DNA of 64,000 bases from Austwickia sp. TVS 96-490-7B (GTDB lineage Bacteria; Actinomycetota; Actinomycetes; Actinomycetales; Dermatophilaceae), in assembly GCF_019331795.1 (NCBI RefSeq), contig NZ_JAHPZL010000008.1, positions 551,104 through 615,103 of the forward strand. The letters run 5' to 3'. A program made the position numbers and the translations under genes. Shown piece by piece: positions 25,992 to 35,026 of this stretch. The notes under the pieces were generated by a model. The model was not told the origin of the DNA, made no database searches, and was given only the letters and a program-made list of their open reading frames with translations. Each line of letters opens with the position of its first letter. The stretch's first letter is position 1.

Positions 25992-26765
25992 TCAGTCCAG
26001 GCCGAGGTAGTGCTCCAAGCCGACGGTCAGACCCGGATGCGCCGCGACCCCGCGGACGCCCGCGAGAACTCCCGGCATGAAACTGACCCGGTCGAAGCTG
26101 TCGTGACGCACAGTCAGCCCCTCCCCGTCGGCACCGAACAGCACCTCCTGGTGAGCGATATAACCGCGCAGCCGCACCCCATGCACGTGGATGCCATCAA
26201 TGTCGGCGCCACGAGCACCACCAGGGTCACTAGTGGTGGCGTCCGGGACCGGACCTAGTCCGGCTTCGTCGCGGGCTGCGGCGATGAGTTGAGCGGTGCG
26301 GGCAGCGGTCCCGGAGGGCGCATCGACTTTCTGGGGGTGATGAAGTTCGACGATCTCTACAGATTCGTAGAACCGAGCGGCAGTGCGGGCGAACGACATC
26401 ATCAGCAGAGCACCGATGGCGAAATTCGGGGCGATCAGGACACCGAGATCGCTACCGTCATCGTGTCGGGCCCGGTCGATCTCGCCCCGGACACGATCCA
26501 GGGCGGCGGCATCCCAACCCGTCGTGCCCACGACGACGTGCACGCCGCGGGAAAGGCAGTGCACGACGTTGTCGACAGTGGCATCGGGGACGCTGAACTC
26601 GACGGCGACGGCCGCACCGCCGAGGTCGCCGAGGTCGTCACCGGCGTCAAAGGTGCCGACGAGTTTGAGGTCGTCGGCAGCACGGACGGCGGCGCACACG
26701 GTGGAGCCCATCCGTCCAGAGGCTCCGATCACGGCGACAGGGATCACTGCTGGTGTCTCACTCAC
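25992..26765 (-). CDS. dapB: 4-hydroxy-tetrahydrodipicolinate reductase
   Basis: DapB reduces the dapA product with NAD(P)H in lysine/diaminopimelate synthesis. The 257-residue protein has the Rossmann motif VAVIGASGRMGS near residue 10, VVVGTTGW, and the catalytic signature ELHHPQKVDAPSGTA near 150. The start is GTG 26765. There is no spaced ribosome-binding site but a -10-like hexamer six bases upstream, suggesting a leaderless message. dapA is not adjacent, unlike in some relatives. Confidence 0.96.
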   Translation of the reverse strand: MSETPAVIPVAVIGASGRMGSTVCAAVRAADDLKLVGTFDAGDDLGDLGGAAVAVEFSVPDATVDNVVHCLSRGVHVVVGTTGWDAAALDRVRGEIDRARHDDGSDLGVLIAPNFAIGALLMMSFARTAARFYESVEIVELHHPQKVDAPSGTAARTAQLIAAARDEAGLGPVPDATTSDPGGARGADIDGIHVHGVRLRGYIAHQEVLFGADGEGLTVRHDSFDRVSFMPGVLAGVRGVAAHPGLTVGLEHYLGLD

Positions 26766-26771
26766 CCCCCC

Positions 26772-26777
26772 AGCCTA
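26772..26777 (-). promoter_or_regulatory. Candidate -10 hexamer for leaderless dapB
   Basis: On the minus strand TAGGCT ends six bases before GTG 26765, the same geometry as at thyA and the DUF1266 gene. Confidence 0.4.
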
Positions 26778-26938
26778 GGAGGCCTCAGATCGGGTCTCGC
26801 CGCTGGGGAATACTCCCGCGGGTTCCCAGGGAATATTCCCGACGTTCATCGACGTTGCCTATGATCGGACGAAAGTTGTTCTCGCTTCTCAAAATTCATT
26901 GTCGTCCCATCGCTATTCCCAGACCTTCGAGGTGTAAG

Positions 26939-27337
26939 ATGCCCAGCCTGTCCGACACACAGCCGCCGCTCGCGCTGTCCGAGGACCGGGACATCCGACG
27001 ATTCGCCGACGAGCTGGGCACGCTCTGGCCAGAGCTCCAGCCCTGGGCCCGCCCCTGGGGTGAAGAAGAGAGTGCTCGGCTCCACGAGCTGTACGTCGCC
27101 GCCACCCGCCACGCCCGCACCTCCGATGCCTCCATCGGGTCGGTGTTAACCCGTGCCGGTGACCTGGGGGCGCTGCGCGCCGGATGGCCACATTTCACCT
27201 CCGGGCAGAAAGCAGTACTCAACGCGGCGACGGCGTACGTCGTCCTGGTCGACGAACCGGTGGGTGTCCCGACCGCCACCGACACCACGGTCGACCGGGT
27301 GGTCTCTGCCGCGGTACGCGCCCTCTTGCGTCACTGA
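26939..27337 (+). CDS. Hypothetical protein
   Basis: A 132-residue soluble protein that I do not recognise. It is Ala-, Arg- and Asp-rich and mostly helical, with a WPELQPWARPWGEEE segment near residue 32 and no signal peptide or membrane segment. GAGGTG lies seven bases before ATG 26939. The frame is open further upstream to 26753 but would overlap dapB antisense. It is divergent from dapB and 89 bases before the PFOR operon, which it may or may not join. Confidence 0.65.
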   Translation: MPSLSDTQPPLALSEDRDIRRFADELGTLWPELQPWARPWGEEESARLHELYVAATRHARTSDASIGSVLTRAGDLGALRAGWPHFTSGQKAVLNAATAYVVLVDEPVGVPTATDTTVDRVVSAAVRALLRH

Positions 27338-27426
27338 CCAACGCGGGCGGAAAGTCCCTGATGATCCGATGAACTCGAAGCTAGCCTGCGCCTAGGCCGA
27401 GTCGAATTGCACAGCGAGGTGCCCGC

Positions 27427-29145
27427 ATGTCCTTGTCCCGCCGCGACATCACCAAATTGCCCGACCTCAGTCAGGCATCGGGCCGGGTTGCCCCAGTCCG
27501 TTCGAGGATGCCGGTGTATGTGGACCTCCTGCCACCATGCAACAACGCTTGTCCGGCTGGGGAAAACATCCAGGAGTGGCTGCGACTGGTGAAAGAGGGC
27601 CAAGCCCATGAGGCTTGGCTCCAGTTGACCCGCGATAACCCGTTCCCGGCGATCCACGGCCGTGTCTGCTATCACCCTTGTGAAAACGCTTGCAACCGCG
27701 CCGATCTCGACAGCTCGATTTCCATCCACGGAGTGGAACGCTATCTGGGTGACCTAGCGTTGGCCGAGGGCTGGGACTATCCACCCCCACCCACACCGTC
27801 TGGACGGCGCGTCTTGGTGGTGGGCGCGGGACCATCTGGACTGTCTGCGGCGTACCATCTGGCGCGGCTGGGGCACGAGGTGCACATCCATGACAGCTCG
27901 CCGCTGCCCGGGGGCATGATGCGATACGGCATCCCCGAGTATCGGCTCCCCCGCGATGTCCTCGACGGGGAGATCGGTCGATTGGTGCGGATGGGCGTGC
28001 GCATCATCACCGACCACCCGGTGAAAGATCTCGTCGCTGAGCAGCGAGATGGCGAATTCGATGCCGTCTTCGTGGCCATTGGCGCCCACTTGAGCAAGAA
28101 GATCGACCTGCCAGCGCAAGACGCGGAAAAAGTCGTGGACGCGGTCAGTTTCCTGCGCACCGTTGCGAGTGGTGAACGCCCCGTCATGGGTCGCCGGGTC
28201 GCGGTGTATGGCGCTGGCAACACCGCCATGGATGCTGCGCGGGTGGCTCGTCGGCTGGGAGCCACCGAGACGATGATCGTCTACCGCCGTACCGCCGAGC
28301 AGATGCCCGCGCACGCTGAGGAGGCCGCAGAGGCCGAGCGTGAAGGGGTGCGGATGAATTGGCTGCGCACCATCACCGAGGTCGACGAGGACCTGACGGT
28401 GGAGATCATGGAGCTCGATGATCACGGACGGGCCCGAGGTACTGGCCGCTACGAAAAACTGGCCGCAGACACGGTGATCCTGGCCTTGGGTCAAGAGACG
28501 GACAGCGATTTCTTGCGGTCCATCCCGGGGATGCGATTTGACGATGACGTGGTGCAGGTTGACCCGGTGACCTTAATGACCGACGTACCAGGGATCTTCG
28601 CCGGTGGCGACGCTGTCCCCTCCGAACGGACGGTCACCATCGGGGTGGGTCATGGCAAGCGTGCGGCCCGCAGCATCGACGCCTGGCTCAACTCGGTGCG
28701 TGACGAACGTGCCCCGAAGCATCCGGTCGTCCACCTCGACGACCTACATCTGTGGTATTTCGGTGATTTCACGCGGCGAGCCCAACCCGAACTGGACCCC
28801 GACGCCCGGGTGTCCGCCTTCGACGAGGTCGTCGGCGGCTTGGATGCCGAGCAGGCCATGTTTGAAGCGCAGCGGTGTCTGTCCTGCGGCAACTGCATCG
28901 AGTGCGACGGATGCTTGGGCTCGTGTCCGGAGAAGGCGGTCATCAAACTCGGTAAGGGCCACCGGTACCGCTATGACTATGACCGATGCACCGGGTGTGG
29001 CACCTGCTATGAGCAATGTCCGGTCCATGCGATCGACATGGTGCCCGAAGGAAGACCAGATATCCCGTTGACCGGGCCAGGATGTGTCGGGCCGGTGCGC
29101 CCGGGAGCTAGCGCTGACGACGTGCGCGCGGGAGGACTGCTGTGA
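27427..29145 (+). CDS. GltD-like NAD(P)H flavoprotein with C-terminal ferredoxin domain
   Basis: A 572-residue oxidoreductase resembling the small subunit of glutamate synthase and NfnB-type proteins. Residues about 35-80 hold the N-terminal Fe-S binding cysteines (CNNACPAGE, CYHPCENACNR). FAD is bound by VVGAGPSGLSAAYH near 133 and NAD(P)H by YGAGNTAMDAARVA near 262. The C-terminus adds two [4Fe-4S] motifs (CIECDGCLGSCPEKA and CTGCGTCYEQCPVHA). No large GltB subunit is encoded nearby; instead pyruvate:ferredoxin oxidoreductase follows with a three-base overlap. The likely role is to pass electrons between ferredoxin and NAD(P)H. ATG 27427 has GCGAGGTG upstream. Confidence 0.88.
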   Translation: MSLSRRDITKLPDLSQASGRVAPVRSRMPVYVDLLPPCNNACPAGENIQEWLRLVKEGQAHEAWLQLTRDNPFPAIHGRVCYHPCENACNRADLDSSISIHGVERYLGDLALAEGWDYPPPPTPSGRRVLVVGAGPSGLSAAYHLARLGHEVHIHDSSPLPGGMMRYGIPEYRLPRDVLDGEIGRLVRMGVRIITDHPVKDLVAEQRDGEFDAVFVAIGAHLSKKIDLPAQDAEKVVDAVSFLRTVASGERPVMGRRVAVYGAGNTAMDAARVARRLGATETMIVYRRTAEQMPAHAEEAAEAEREGVRMNWLRTITEVDEDLTVEIMELDDHGRARGTGRYEKLAADTVILALGQETDSDFLRSIPGMRFDDDVVQVDPVTLMTDVPGIFAGGDAVPSERTVTIGVGHGKRAARSIDAWLNSVRDERAPKHPVVHLDDLHLWYFGDFTRRAQPELDPDARVSAFDEVVGGLDAEQAMFEAQRCLSCGNCIECDGCLGSCPEKAVIKLGKGHRYRYDYDRCTGCGTCYEQCPVHAIDMVPEGRPDIPLTGPGCVGPVRPGASADDVRAGGLL

Positions 29146-32100
29146 TGACCAGGGCAATCATGGACGGAAACGAGGCAGCAGCCTCGGTGGCCTATCGCCT
29201 CAACGAGCTGTGCTCTATCTACCCGATCACGCCAAGTTCGACGATGGCCGAGCTGGCCGACGAGTGGGCGGCGCAGGGACGCACCAATGTGTGGGGCACG
29301 GTGCCCTCGGTGGTGGAGATGCAGTCTGAAGGTGGGGCTGCGGGCGCCACCCATGGGGCTTTGCAGGCGGGGGCGTTGAGCACGACGTTCACTGCCAGCC
29401 AGGGTCTGTTGTTGATGATCCCGAATATGTACAAGATCGCTGGCGAGTTGACCAGCGCTGTCATCCATGTGGCGGCGCGGTCATTGGCAACGCAGGGGTT
29501 GTCGATCTTCGGTGATCACCAGGACGTCATGGCGGTCCGGCAGACCGGGTGGGCCCTGTTGTCCAGCGCATCAGTGCAGGAAGCTCACGATATGGCACTG
29601 GTATCTCAGTTGGCGACCTTGCGCTCCCGGGTGCCATTTATCCATTTCTTCGATGGTTTCCGCACTAGCCATGAACTCAACACCGTCGAGATGTTGAGTG
29701 ATGACGATTTGCGCCACTTGGTGCCTACCGATCTGGTGCGGGCGCATCGGGGTCGGGCCCTGTCTCCAGAGCATCCATTCATTCGGGGTACGGCGCAAAA
29801 CCCGGACACCTATTTCCAGTCCCGGGAAACAGCGAACACGTTCTACCATGCGGTGCCGCAGATCACTCAGCAGGCTATGGATGAGCTCGCTGCGCGCACT
29901 GGCCGTTCCTACCATTTGGTGGAATACATCGGTGCCCCGGATGCCCAAGACGTCGTCGTGGTGATGGGGTCGGGCGCACAAACAGCGGCGGAAACGGTGC
30001 AGCGAGCCTGCGCTGAGGGCGCCAAAGTGGGGGTATTGCAGGTCAGGTTGTACCGCCCGTTCCCGGCGGAGGAGCTGATTGCGGCGATGCCGGAGTCGGT
30101 ACGACGGGTGGCGGTCTTGGACCGCACCAAAGAGCCAGGTTCGTTGGGTGAGCCGTTGTTCCTTGATGTGGTCGCTGCCATGGGTGAGGCCGTGTCGCGG
30201 GGGCAGCGGTCCACGATGCCGTTGATTGTGGGCGGCCGGTATGGCTTGTCCAGCAAAGAATTTACTCCGGCTATGGTGCAGGCGATCTTCGCCGAGCTGG
30301 CATCGAGCTCGCCACGGCCGCGATTTACGGTCGGAATCACCGACGATGTGACTCATTTGTCGTTGTCGGTCGGCCCGGAGCCGGACATCATGCCGGAGGG
30401 GACCGTTGCGGCGGTGTTCTACGGCTTGGGCAGTGACGGTACAGTCGGAGCCAACAAAAACACCATCAAGATTCTTGGGTCTCGTCCGGGGACATATGCG
30501 CAAGGGTATTTTGTCTACGACTCGAAGAAATCGGGTTCCCGTACGGTCTCCCATTTGCGATTCGGTCCGGCGCCCATTCAAGCGCCGTACCTGGTGCGTC
30601 ATGCCCGGTTTGTGGGTTGCCACCATCTGTCGATCGCGGAGCGGGTCGATGTCTTGGAGTACGCCGAGCCCGGTGGCACCTTGTTGTTGAACGCACCGTT
30701 CCCGGTCGATGAGGTGTGGGACCGGTTACCGCGGCCGTTGCAGGACGGCATCGTCGCCAAAGGCCTGCAGTTGTACGTCGTTGATGCGACAGCGGTGGCG
30801 CGAGAGGCTGGTCTGGCCGGTCGAACCAATACGGTGTTGCAGACATGTTTCTTCGCGATCTCCGGGGTGATGCCCAGGGAGGACGCCATCGCGGCAGTGA
30901 AGACCTCCATCCGGAAGACCTACGGTCGCCGTGGCGCTGAGGTGGTGGCCCGAAACGAGGCGGCGGTCGATGCCTCGATCAGCGCTTTGCATCAGGTTGA
31001 TGTGCCGGAGGTCGCCCGGGGCGCGGTGCCGATGGTGCCACCGGTGCCCTCGGATGCCCCAGAGTTTGTCCGAGATGTCACGGCAGCGATGCTCTCAGGT
31101 CGCGGCGATGACTTGCCGGTATCGGCATTGCCGGTGGATGGCACCTATCCCAGTGGCACCACCGCATTCGAGAAACGTAATATTTCGGAGATCATCGCGG
31201 TATGGGATCCGCAGGAGTGCATTCAGTGCGGCAACTGCTCGATGGTGTGTCCCCATGCAGTGCTGCGGGCAAAACGGTATCGCGGGAAACATCTGGACGG
31301 TGCACCGGAGGGATTTGAAACGGCCCCGTTGAATGCTGCAGGCATTCCTGGCGAGCATTACACCTTGCAGGTGTATGCCGAGGACTGCACCGGTTGTGGG
31401 TTGTGTGTGCAGGCGTGTCCGGTGACTCCCATCGATCAGCCCCATCGGCGGGCGATCAACCTGGCGCCGGTCCCGGATCGGGAGCCCGCGCGGGAGAAGG
31501 TGGCCTTCTTCGAGTCGATCCCGGTTAACACCCGCAGCAAAGTGGATTTTGGCACCGTGCGTGGCATTCAATATTTGGAGCCGTTGTTTGAGTTCTCTGG
31601 GGCATGCAGCGGGTGCGGGGAGACGCCGTACCTGAAGTTGTTGACGCAGTTGTTTGGCGACCGGGCGATGGTGGCGAATGCGACTGGGTGTTCGTCGATT
31701 TACGGCGGTAACCTGCCCACCACGCCGTGGACAAAGAACTCAGCGGGGCGCGGACCGGCGTGGAGTAACTCGTTGTTTGAGGACAACGCCGAATTTGGGA
31801 TGGGGATGCGATTGGCGGCCGACTTGCAGGCTGGCTTGGCGCGCAAGCGCCTCCAATCGTTGCGCGCTGAGATCGGGGAGGACCTGGTCGATGCGATCCT
31901 GGACGCCCCCCAGGAACGCGAAAATGAGATCCACGCCCAGCAAGCGCGGGTCGCACAGTTGCGAGAGCGGCTGGACGATCTGGATGGTGTCGCGGTGCAG
32001 GATCTGGTGTCAGTGGTGGATCATCTGGTACGCCGGTCGGTGTGGATCGTCGGTGGTGACGGGTGGGCCTATGACATCGGCTCGGGTGGACTGGACCACG

Positions 32101-32714
32101 TGCTGGCCTCCGGCCGCAATGTCAACGTGCTGGTGATGGACACCGAGGTCTATTCGAACACTGGCGGACAGTCCAGCAAGTCAACCCCGCTGGGTGCGGT
32201 AGCTAAGTTCGCTGCGGCGGGCAAGACCACGGCCAAGAAGGATTTGGCGTTGCAGGCCACCGCGTATGGCCATGTGTATGTGGCCAGGGTGGCGATGGGC
32301 GCCGATCCGCAGCAGACGCTGAAGGCATTCCGGGAGGCCGAAGCCTATGACGGGCCGAGCTTGATCATCGCTTATAGCCACTGCATCGCTCACGGTATTG
32401 ACATGCGTCTAGGTCTGGAGCAGCAGTACAAGGCAGTGGCCTCGGGGCATTGGCCTCTGATGCGCTACAACCCGATTCTGCGGATGGCAGACCGTAACCC
32501 GTTCTTGCTGGACAGCCCGCGTCCGCGAGTCACCTTGCGGGACTATCACGGTGGCGAGTTGCGGTTCCGGATGTTGGCCGGCGCCGACCCGGCCGAGGCC
32601 GAACGCTTGCTGGAATTGGGCCAGGAGCAGGTTGCCCGGCGTTGGGAAGAGTACGAGCAGATGGCCACGCGCGGGGCGGAGTCATTCGCGGCGGACGCTC
32701 GGAAGGAGAGCTGA
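29142..32714 (+). CDS. nifJ: Pyruvate:ferredoxin (flavodoxin) oxidoreductase
   Basis: A 1190-residue single-chain PFOR that converts pyruvate and CoA to acetyl-CoA and CO2 with reduced ferredoxin. In order it has the N-terminal pyrimidine-binding domain (YPITPSSTMAELADEWA), the CoA-region domains, two [4Fe-4S] motifs near residues 692-750 (CIQCGNCSMVCPHA, CTGCGLCVQACPV), the fourth-cluster motif CSGCGETPYLK, and the TPP domain GDGWAYDIGSGGLDHV with NTGGQSSKSTP. The start is GTG 29142 or ATG 29145, after GGAGG. It is normally an oxygen-sensitive enzyme of anaerobic metabolism. Confidence 0.95.
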   Translation: MMTRAIMDGNEAAASVAYRLNELCSIYPITPSSTMAELADEWAAQGRTNVWGTVPSVVEMQSEGGAAGATHGALQAGALSTTFTASQGLLLMIPNMYKIAGELTSAVIHVAARSLATQGLSIFGDHQDVMAVRQTGWALLSSASVQEAHDMALVSQLATLRSRVPFIHFFDGFRTSHELNTVEMLSDDDLRHLVPTDLVRAHRGRALSPEHPFIRGTAQNPDTYFQSRETANTFYHAVPQITQQAMDELAARTGRSYHLVEYIGAPDAQDVVVVMGSGAQTAAETVQRACAEGAKVGVLQVRLYRPFPAEELIAAMPESVRRVAVLDRTKEPGSLGEPLFLDVVAAMGEAVSRGQRSTMPLIVGGRYGLSSKEFTPAMVQAIFAELASSSPRPRFTVGITDDVTHLSLSVGPEPDIMPEGTVAAVFYGLGSDGTVGANKNTIKILGSRPGTYAQGYFVYDSKKSGSRTVSHLRFGPAPIQAPYLVRHARFVGCHHLSIAERVDVLEYAEPGGTLLLNAPFPVDEVWDRLPRPLQDGIVAKGLQLYVVDATAVAREAGLAGRTNTVLQTCFFAISGVMPREDAIAAVKTSIRKTYGRRGAEVVARNEAAVDASISALHQVDVPEVARGAVPMVPPVPSDAPEFVRDVTAAMLSGRGDDLPVSALPVDGTYPSGTTAFEKRNISEIIAVWDPQECIQCGNCSMVCPHAVLRAKRYRGKHLDGAPEGFETAPLNAAGIPGEHYTLQVYAEDCTGCGLCVQACPVTPIDQPHRRAINLAPVPDREPAREKVAFFESIPVNTRSKVDFGTVRGIQYLEPLFEFSGACSGCGETPYLKLLTQLFGDRAMVANATGCSSIYGGNLPTTPWTKNSAGRGPAWSNSLFEDNAEFGMGMRLAADLQAGLARKRLQSLRAEIGEDLVDAILDAPQERENEIHAQQARVAQLRERLDDLDGVAVQDLVSVVDHLVRRSVWIVGGDGWAYDIGSGGLDHVLASGRNVNVLVMDTEVYSNTGGQSSKSTPLGAVAKFAAAGKTTAKKDLALQATAYGHVYVARVAMGADPQQTLKAFREAEAYDGPSLIIAYSHCIAHGIDMRLGLEQQYKAVASGHWPLMRYNPILRMADRNPFLLDSPRPRVTLRDYHGGELRFRMLAGADPAEAERLLELGQEQVARRWEEYEQMATRGAESFAADARKES

Positions 32715-32717
32715 GCG

Positions 32718-33734
32718 ATGGCTGATCTGCGGACTCGGTATCTCGGGCTGGATCTGCGCAACCCGGTGGTCGCGTCGGCTGGACCGTTGAGTCAAAGCGT
32801 TGCCGGCGTACGTCGGCTCGCCGAGGGGGGTGCGGGCGCGGTGGTCCTGTATTCCCTGTTTGAAGAGCAGCTGCGTCACGAAGCGGCACGAGATGTGCTG
32901 CTGGAAGAACTTCACGAAGAGTCTTTCGCGGAGTCGCTGTCGTATTTTCCGACGGTGCCGACCGGATCGTCGGGGTTGTCGACGCATTACGTGAGATTGG
33001 TCGAGCAGGCGTCCGCGGCCGTGGATGTCCCAGTGATCGCGTCGTTGAACGGGTCGACGGTGGGCAGCTGGGCGGATATCGCTCGGCAGTTGCAGGACGC
33101 CGGGGCAGCAGCGATCGAGGTGAATGTTTACTTGATCCCGGGGGATGTGACTATCGCCGGGACCGTGGTAGAGGATCGTCATCTCGAGATCGTCGAACGG
33201 GTCAAGGCCGCAGTGTCAGTGCCGGTGTCGGTGAAGTTGTCGCCGTATTTCAGCGCATTTGGTTCGTTTGCTCGCCGATTGGTCGACGCCGGTGCAGACG
33301 GACTGGTGTTGTTTAACCGGTGGATTCAGCCGCAGATCGACAGTGAGGCGTTGTCGGTGGTCTCTGGGGTGGAATTGTCTTCCCCGACAGAATCTCGACT
33401 ACCACAGACCTGGATCGCCGCGTTGCGAGGTCGTGTCTCGGCGTCACTGGCTGGCTCCACCGGGGTGGATAGCCCCGATGACGTGGTGCGATATCTGTTG
33501 GCTGGTGCGGATGTGGTGATGACGACGTCCGCATTGATACGTCGGGGTGAGGGATATACCGCAGACCTCATCGCCGGACTGGACGCCTGGCTGGACCGGA
33601 AGGGATGTGCTGACGTCAATGCCGCTCGGGGTCTGCTGGCAGTGCCAGCAGAGGCGGATGCAGACGGGTACGGACGGGCCGGATATGTCTCGGCGCTGGA
33701 GAAAGCAAAGAGCAGGTACGGCCGACTCGACTGA
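32718..33734 (+). CDS. Dihydroorotate dehydrogenase-like TIM-barrel flavoprotein
   Basis: A 338-residue protein of the DHOD/FMN-dependent barrel superfamily. It keeps the N-terminal YLGLDLRNPVVASAGPLS segment, VPVIASLNG, EVNVY, VPVSVKLSP and a C-terminal phosphate-binding VDSPDDVVRYLLAGADVVM region. It starts three bases after nifJ with GGAGAG upstream. Such proteins accompany PFOR genes in several bacteria and probably act in electron transfer or another reduction rather than in pyrimidine synthesis. The true substrate is unknown. Confidence 0.82.
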   Translation: MADLRTRYLGLDLRNPVVASAGPLSQSVAGVRRLAEGGAGAVVLYSLFEEQLRHEAARDVLLEELHEESFAESLSYFPTVPTGSSGLSTHYVRLVEQASAAVDVPVIASLNGSTVGSWADIARQLQDAGAAAIEVNVYLIPGDVTIAGTVVEDRHLEIVERVKAAVSVPVSVKLSPYFSAFGSFARRLVDAGADGLVLFNRWIQPQIDSEALSVVSGVELSSPTESRLPQTWIAALRGRVSASLAGSTGVDSPDDVVRYLLAGADVVMTTSALIRRGEGYTADLIAGLDAWLDRKGCADVNAARGLLAVPAEADADGYGRAGYVSALEKAKSRYGRLD

Positions 33735-33745
33735 GACTAGCTGGC

Positions 33746-33772
33746 GGTGCTGCGCTGGCTGAGCGCAGCACC
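33746..33772 (+). terminator. Hairpin after the PFOR operon
   Basis: Eleven base pairs (33746-33756 with 33762-33772) around a five-base loop, 12 bases after the last stop of the three-gene operon. There is no T run. Confidence 0.55.
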
Positions 33773-33806
33773 GTCCAGTGATGTCAGCGTGCCGCTGGCG
33801 GATGTG

Positions 33807-33842
33807 GTGCTGCCCCGGGGATGTTCCCCGCCGGGGCAGCAC
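33807..33842 (-). terminator. Hairpin after metalloprotease A
   Basis: Twelve perfect outer pairs (33807-33818 with 33831-33842), with additional inner GGGGA/TCCCC pairing, lie 23 bases beyond the stop of the minus-strand metalloprotease gene. Confidence 0.6.
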
Positions 33843-33864
33843 GCCGTGGTGATCGCGATGGATC

Positions 33865-34713
33865 TCACTTGCCGTAGAGCTTGCGGATGCCTACCCCGTC
33901 GGACTCGGTGAAGGACAGTTCCTTGGAGGTGCCATTGCAGTGCGGGTAGTGCATGATCGACGCTGAATCGTAGGGGGTCAGCGGCCGCCAGTTGTTGTCC
34001 TCGAAGCACTTGCCAGCCTCGGGCCGGGTGTGCTCGTGGCGCAGGCCGAGGATGTGGCCCATCTCGTGCCCAAGGACGTTCTTGGCTTCCCAACTGCCCT
34101 TACCCCAGTCGCTGAGGTTGACGAGGATGTTGCGTTCGCTCTTGGCGCTGCTGGGGAAGAACGCCCGGGCGATATATGGCGCTTTAGCGATCGGCTCGAC
34201 CGAGAAGACGACCTTGGTGTTGGCGGTGCTGCAGGTGGCGTCTTGAGTGGCGTCATGGACAAACCGGATCTTGCTGGATGCGGCGGACCACAGGCCGCCT
34301 CCCTGGCGCATCGCGGTGGCGACGTCTTCTTTGATGGGCCCGAACTTGTCGCTGACGCAGTAGGTGAGGTTGCCGACTTGGCTGGCGGACCATACGTCGT
34401 CTTTGCCGTTGACCTGGTTGACGATCAGCCGGTCGGTGCCGCTGGGAAGGTCAGGTGACGTGACGCGTTTGAAGAAGTTCTTCAGCGCTGGGGCGGACTT
34501 CATCGGGGTGTCACCGTCGACGATCCACTGGCCATCGGCATCCCGATGGGTTGAATTGTAGAAATCCTGGTATGTCGGGGCCTTGGGGCGCGGGGTGGGC
34601 GCGGCGCTGCTCCCAGTGGCCGAGGCGATACCGGGGACGACCAGGCAGAGCCCAACGACGGCGGCAGAGGCGGCGGCAAGAGAGCGGGACACGGTGCGGG
34701 GGGAAGGGACCAC
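33865..34713 (-). CDS. Secreted metzincin zinc metalloprotease A
   Basis: A 282-residue secreted protease precursor with a signal peptide (TVSRSLAAASAAVVGLCLVV, cleavage after ASA) and a propeptide-like segment from APTYQDFYNSTHRD. The zinc site is HEMGHILGLRHEH, starting at His216 with ligands His216, His220 and His226 and catalytic Glu217. The Met-turn is SIMHYP. The H-x-x-G-x-x-H-E-H-x-R-P form and Tyr in the Met-turn resemble astacin/serralysin-type enzymes more than snapalysin. Four Cys in the mature part could form two disulphides. GTG 34713 has AGGAGAG upstream. It is the tandem paralogue of the gene at 35027. Confidence 0.9.
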   Translation of the reverse strand: MVPSPRTVSRSLAAASAAVVGLCLVVPGIASATGSSAAPTPRPKAPTYQDFYNSTHRDADGQWIVDGDTPMKSAPALKNFFKRVTSPDLPSGTDRLIVNQVNGKDDVWSASQVGNLTYCVSDKFGPIKEDVATAMRQGGGLWSAASSKIRFVHDATQDATCSTANTKVVFSVEPIAKAPYIARAFFPSSAKSERNILVNLSDWGKGSWEAKNVLGHEMGHILGLRHEHTRPEAGKCFEDNNWRPLTPYDSASIMHYPHCNGTSKELSFTESDGVGIRKLYGK

Positions 34714-34762
34714 GATGTCTCTCCTAGGGTCGTGTCGTCCCGAAACTGGACGACTGACCGCC

Positions 34763-34795
34763 ACCTTAGGGATCACAGCTGTCTGACAGCTTCAA
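34763..34795 (-). promoter_or_regulatory. Promoter of metalloprotease A
   Basis: On the minus strand TTGAAG (34795-34790), a 21-base spacer and TAAGGT (34768-34763) lie 49 bases before GTG. The same arrangement and leader length occur before metalloprotease B. The spacer holds an AGCTGTC-A-GACAGCT inverted repeat that is absent from the B copy. Confidence 0.55.
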
Positions 34796-34880
34796 CTCGG
34801 TGTCCCCATTTCTTCATCACTTGTCCAAGAATCAGTTGTTCACTCGTCCATGTCAGGTCAAAGAGTGGTCAAGTGTCCTG

Positions 34881-34900
34881 GTGACAGCCTCTGCTGTCAC
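34881..34900 (-). terminator. Small hairpin downstream of metalloprotease B
   Basis: Seven perfect pairs, GTGACAG with CTGTCAC, around a six-base loop. This is the second of two hairpins after the gene. Confidence 0.35.
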
Positions 34901-34941
34901 ATCTGCCCCGCAGGCATCATCAGAACGAAATTCCGTACGCC

Positions 34942-34974
34942 GGTGAGGGCCCCGGCATAGCCGAGGCCCTCACC
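34942..34974 (-). terminator. Hairpin terminator of metalloprotease B
   Basis: Ten perfect outer pairs (34942-34951 with 34965-34974) plus inner CCGGC/GCCG pairing, 52 bases beyond the stop codon. Confidence 0.6.
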
Positions 34975-35026
34975 ATCCGATGGGTTTTCATGGCATCGCC
35001 GCTGTCCTGGCGACGACGCCAGCAGA

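Larger units (their letters stand above)
34714..35026. other. Intergenic region between the two metalloprotease genes
   Basis: These 313 bases hold no gene. They contain the promoter and leader of metalloprotease A (34714-34795) and two hairpins that probably end transcription of metalloprotease B. Confidence 0.6.
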
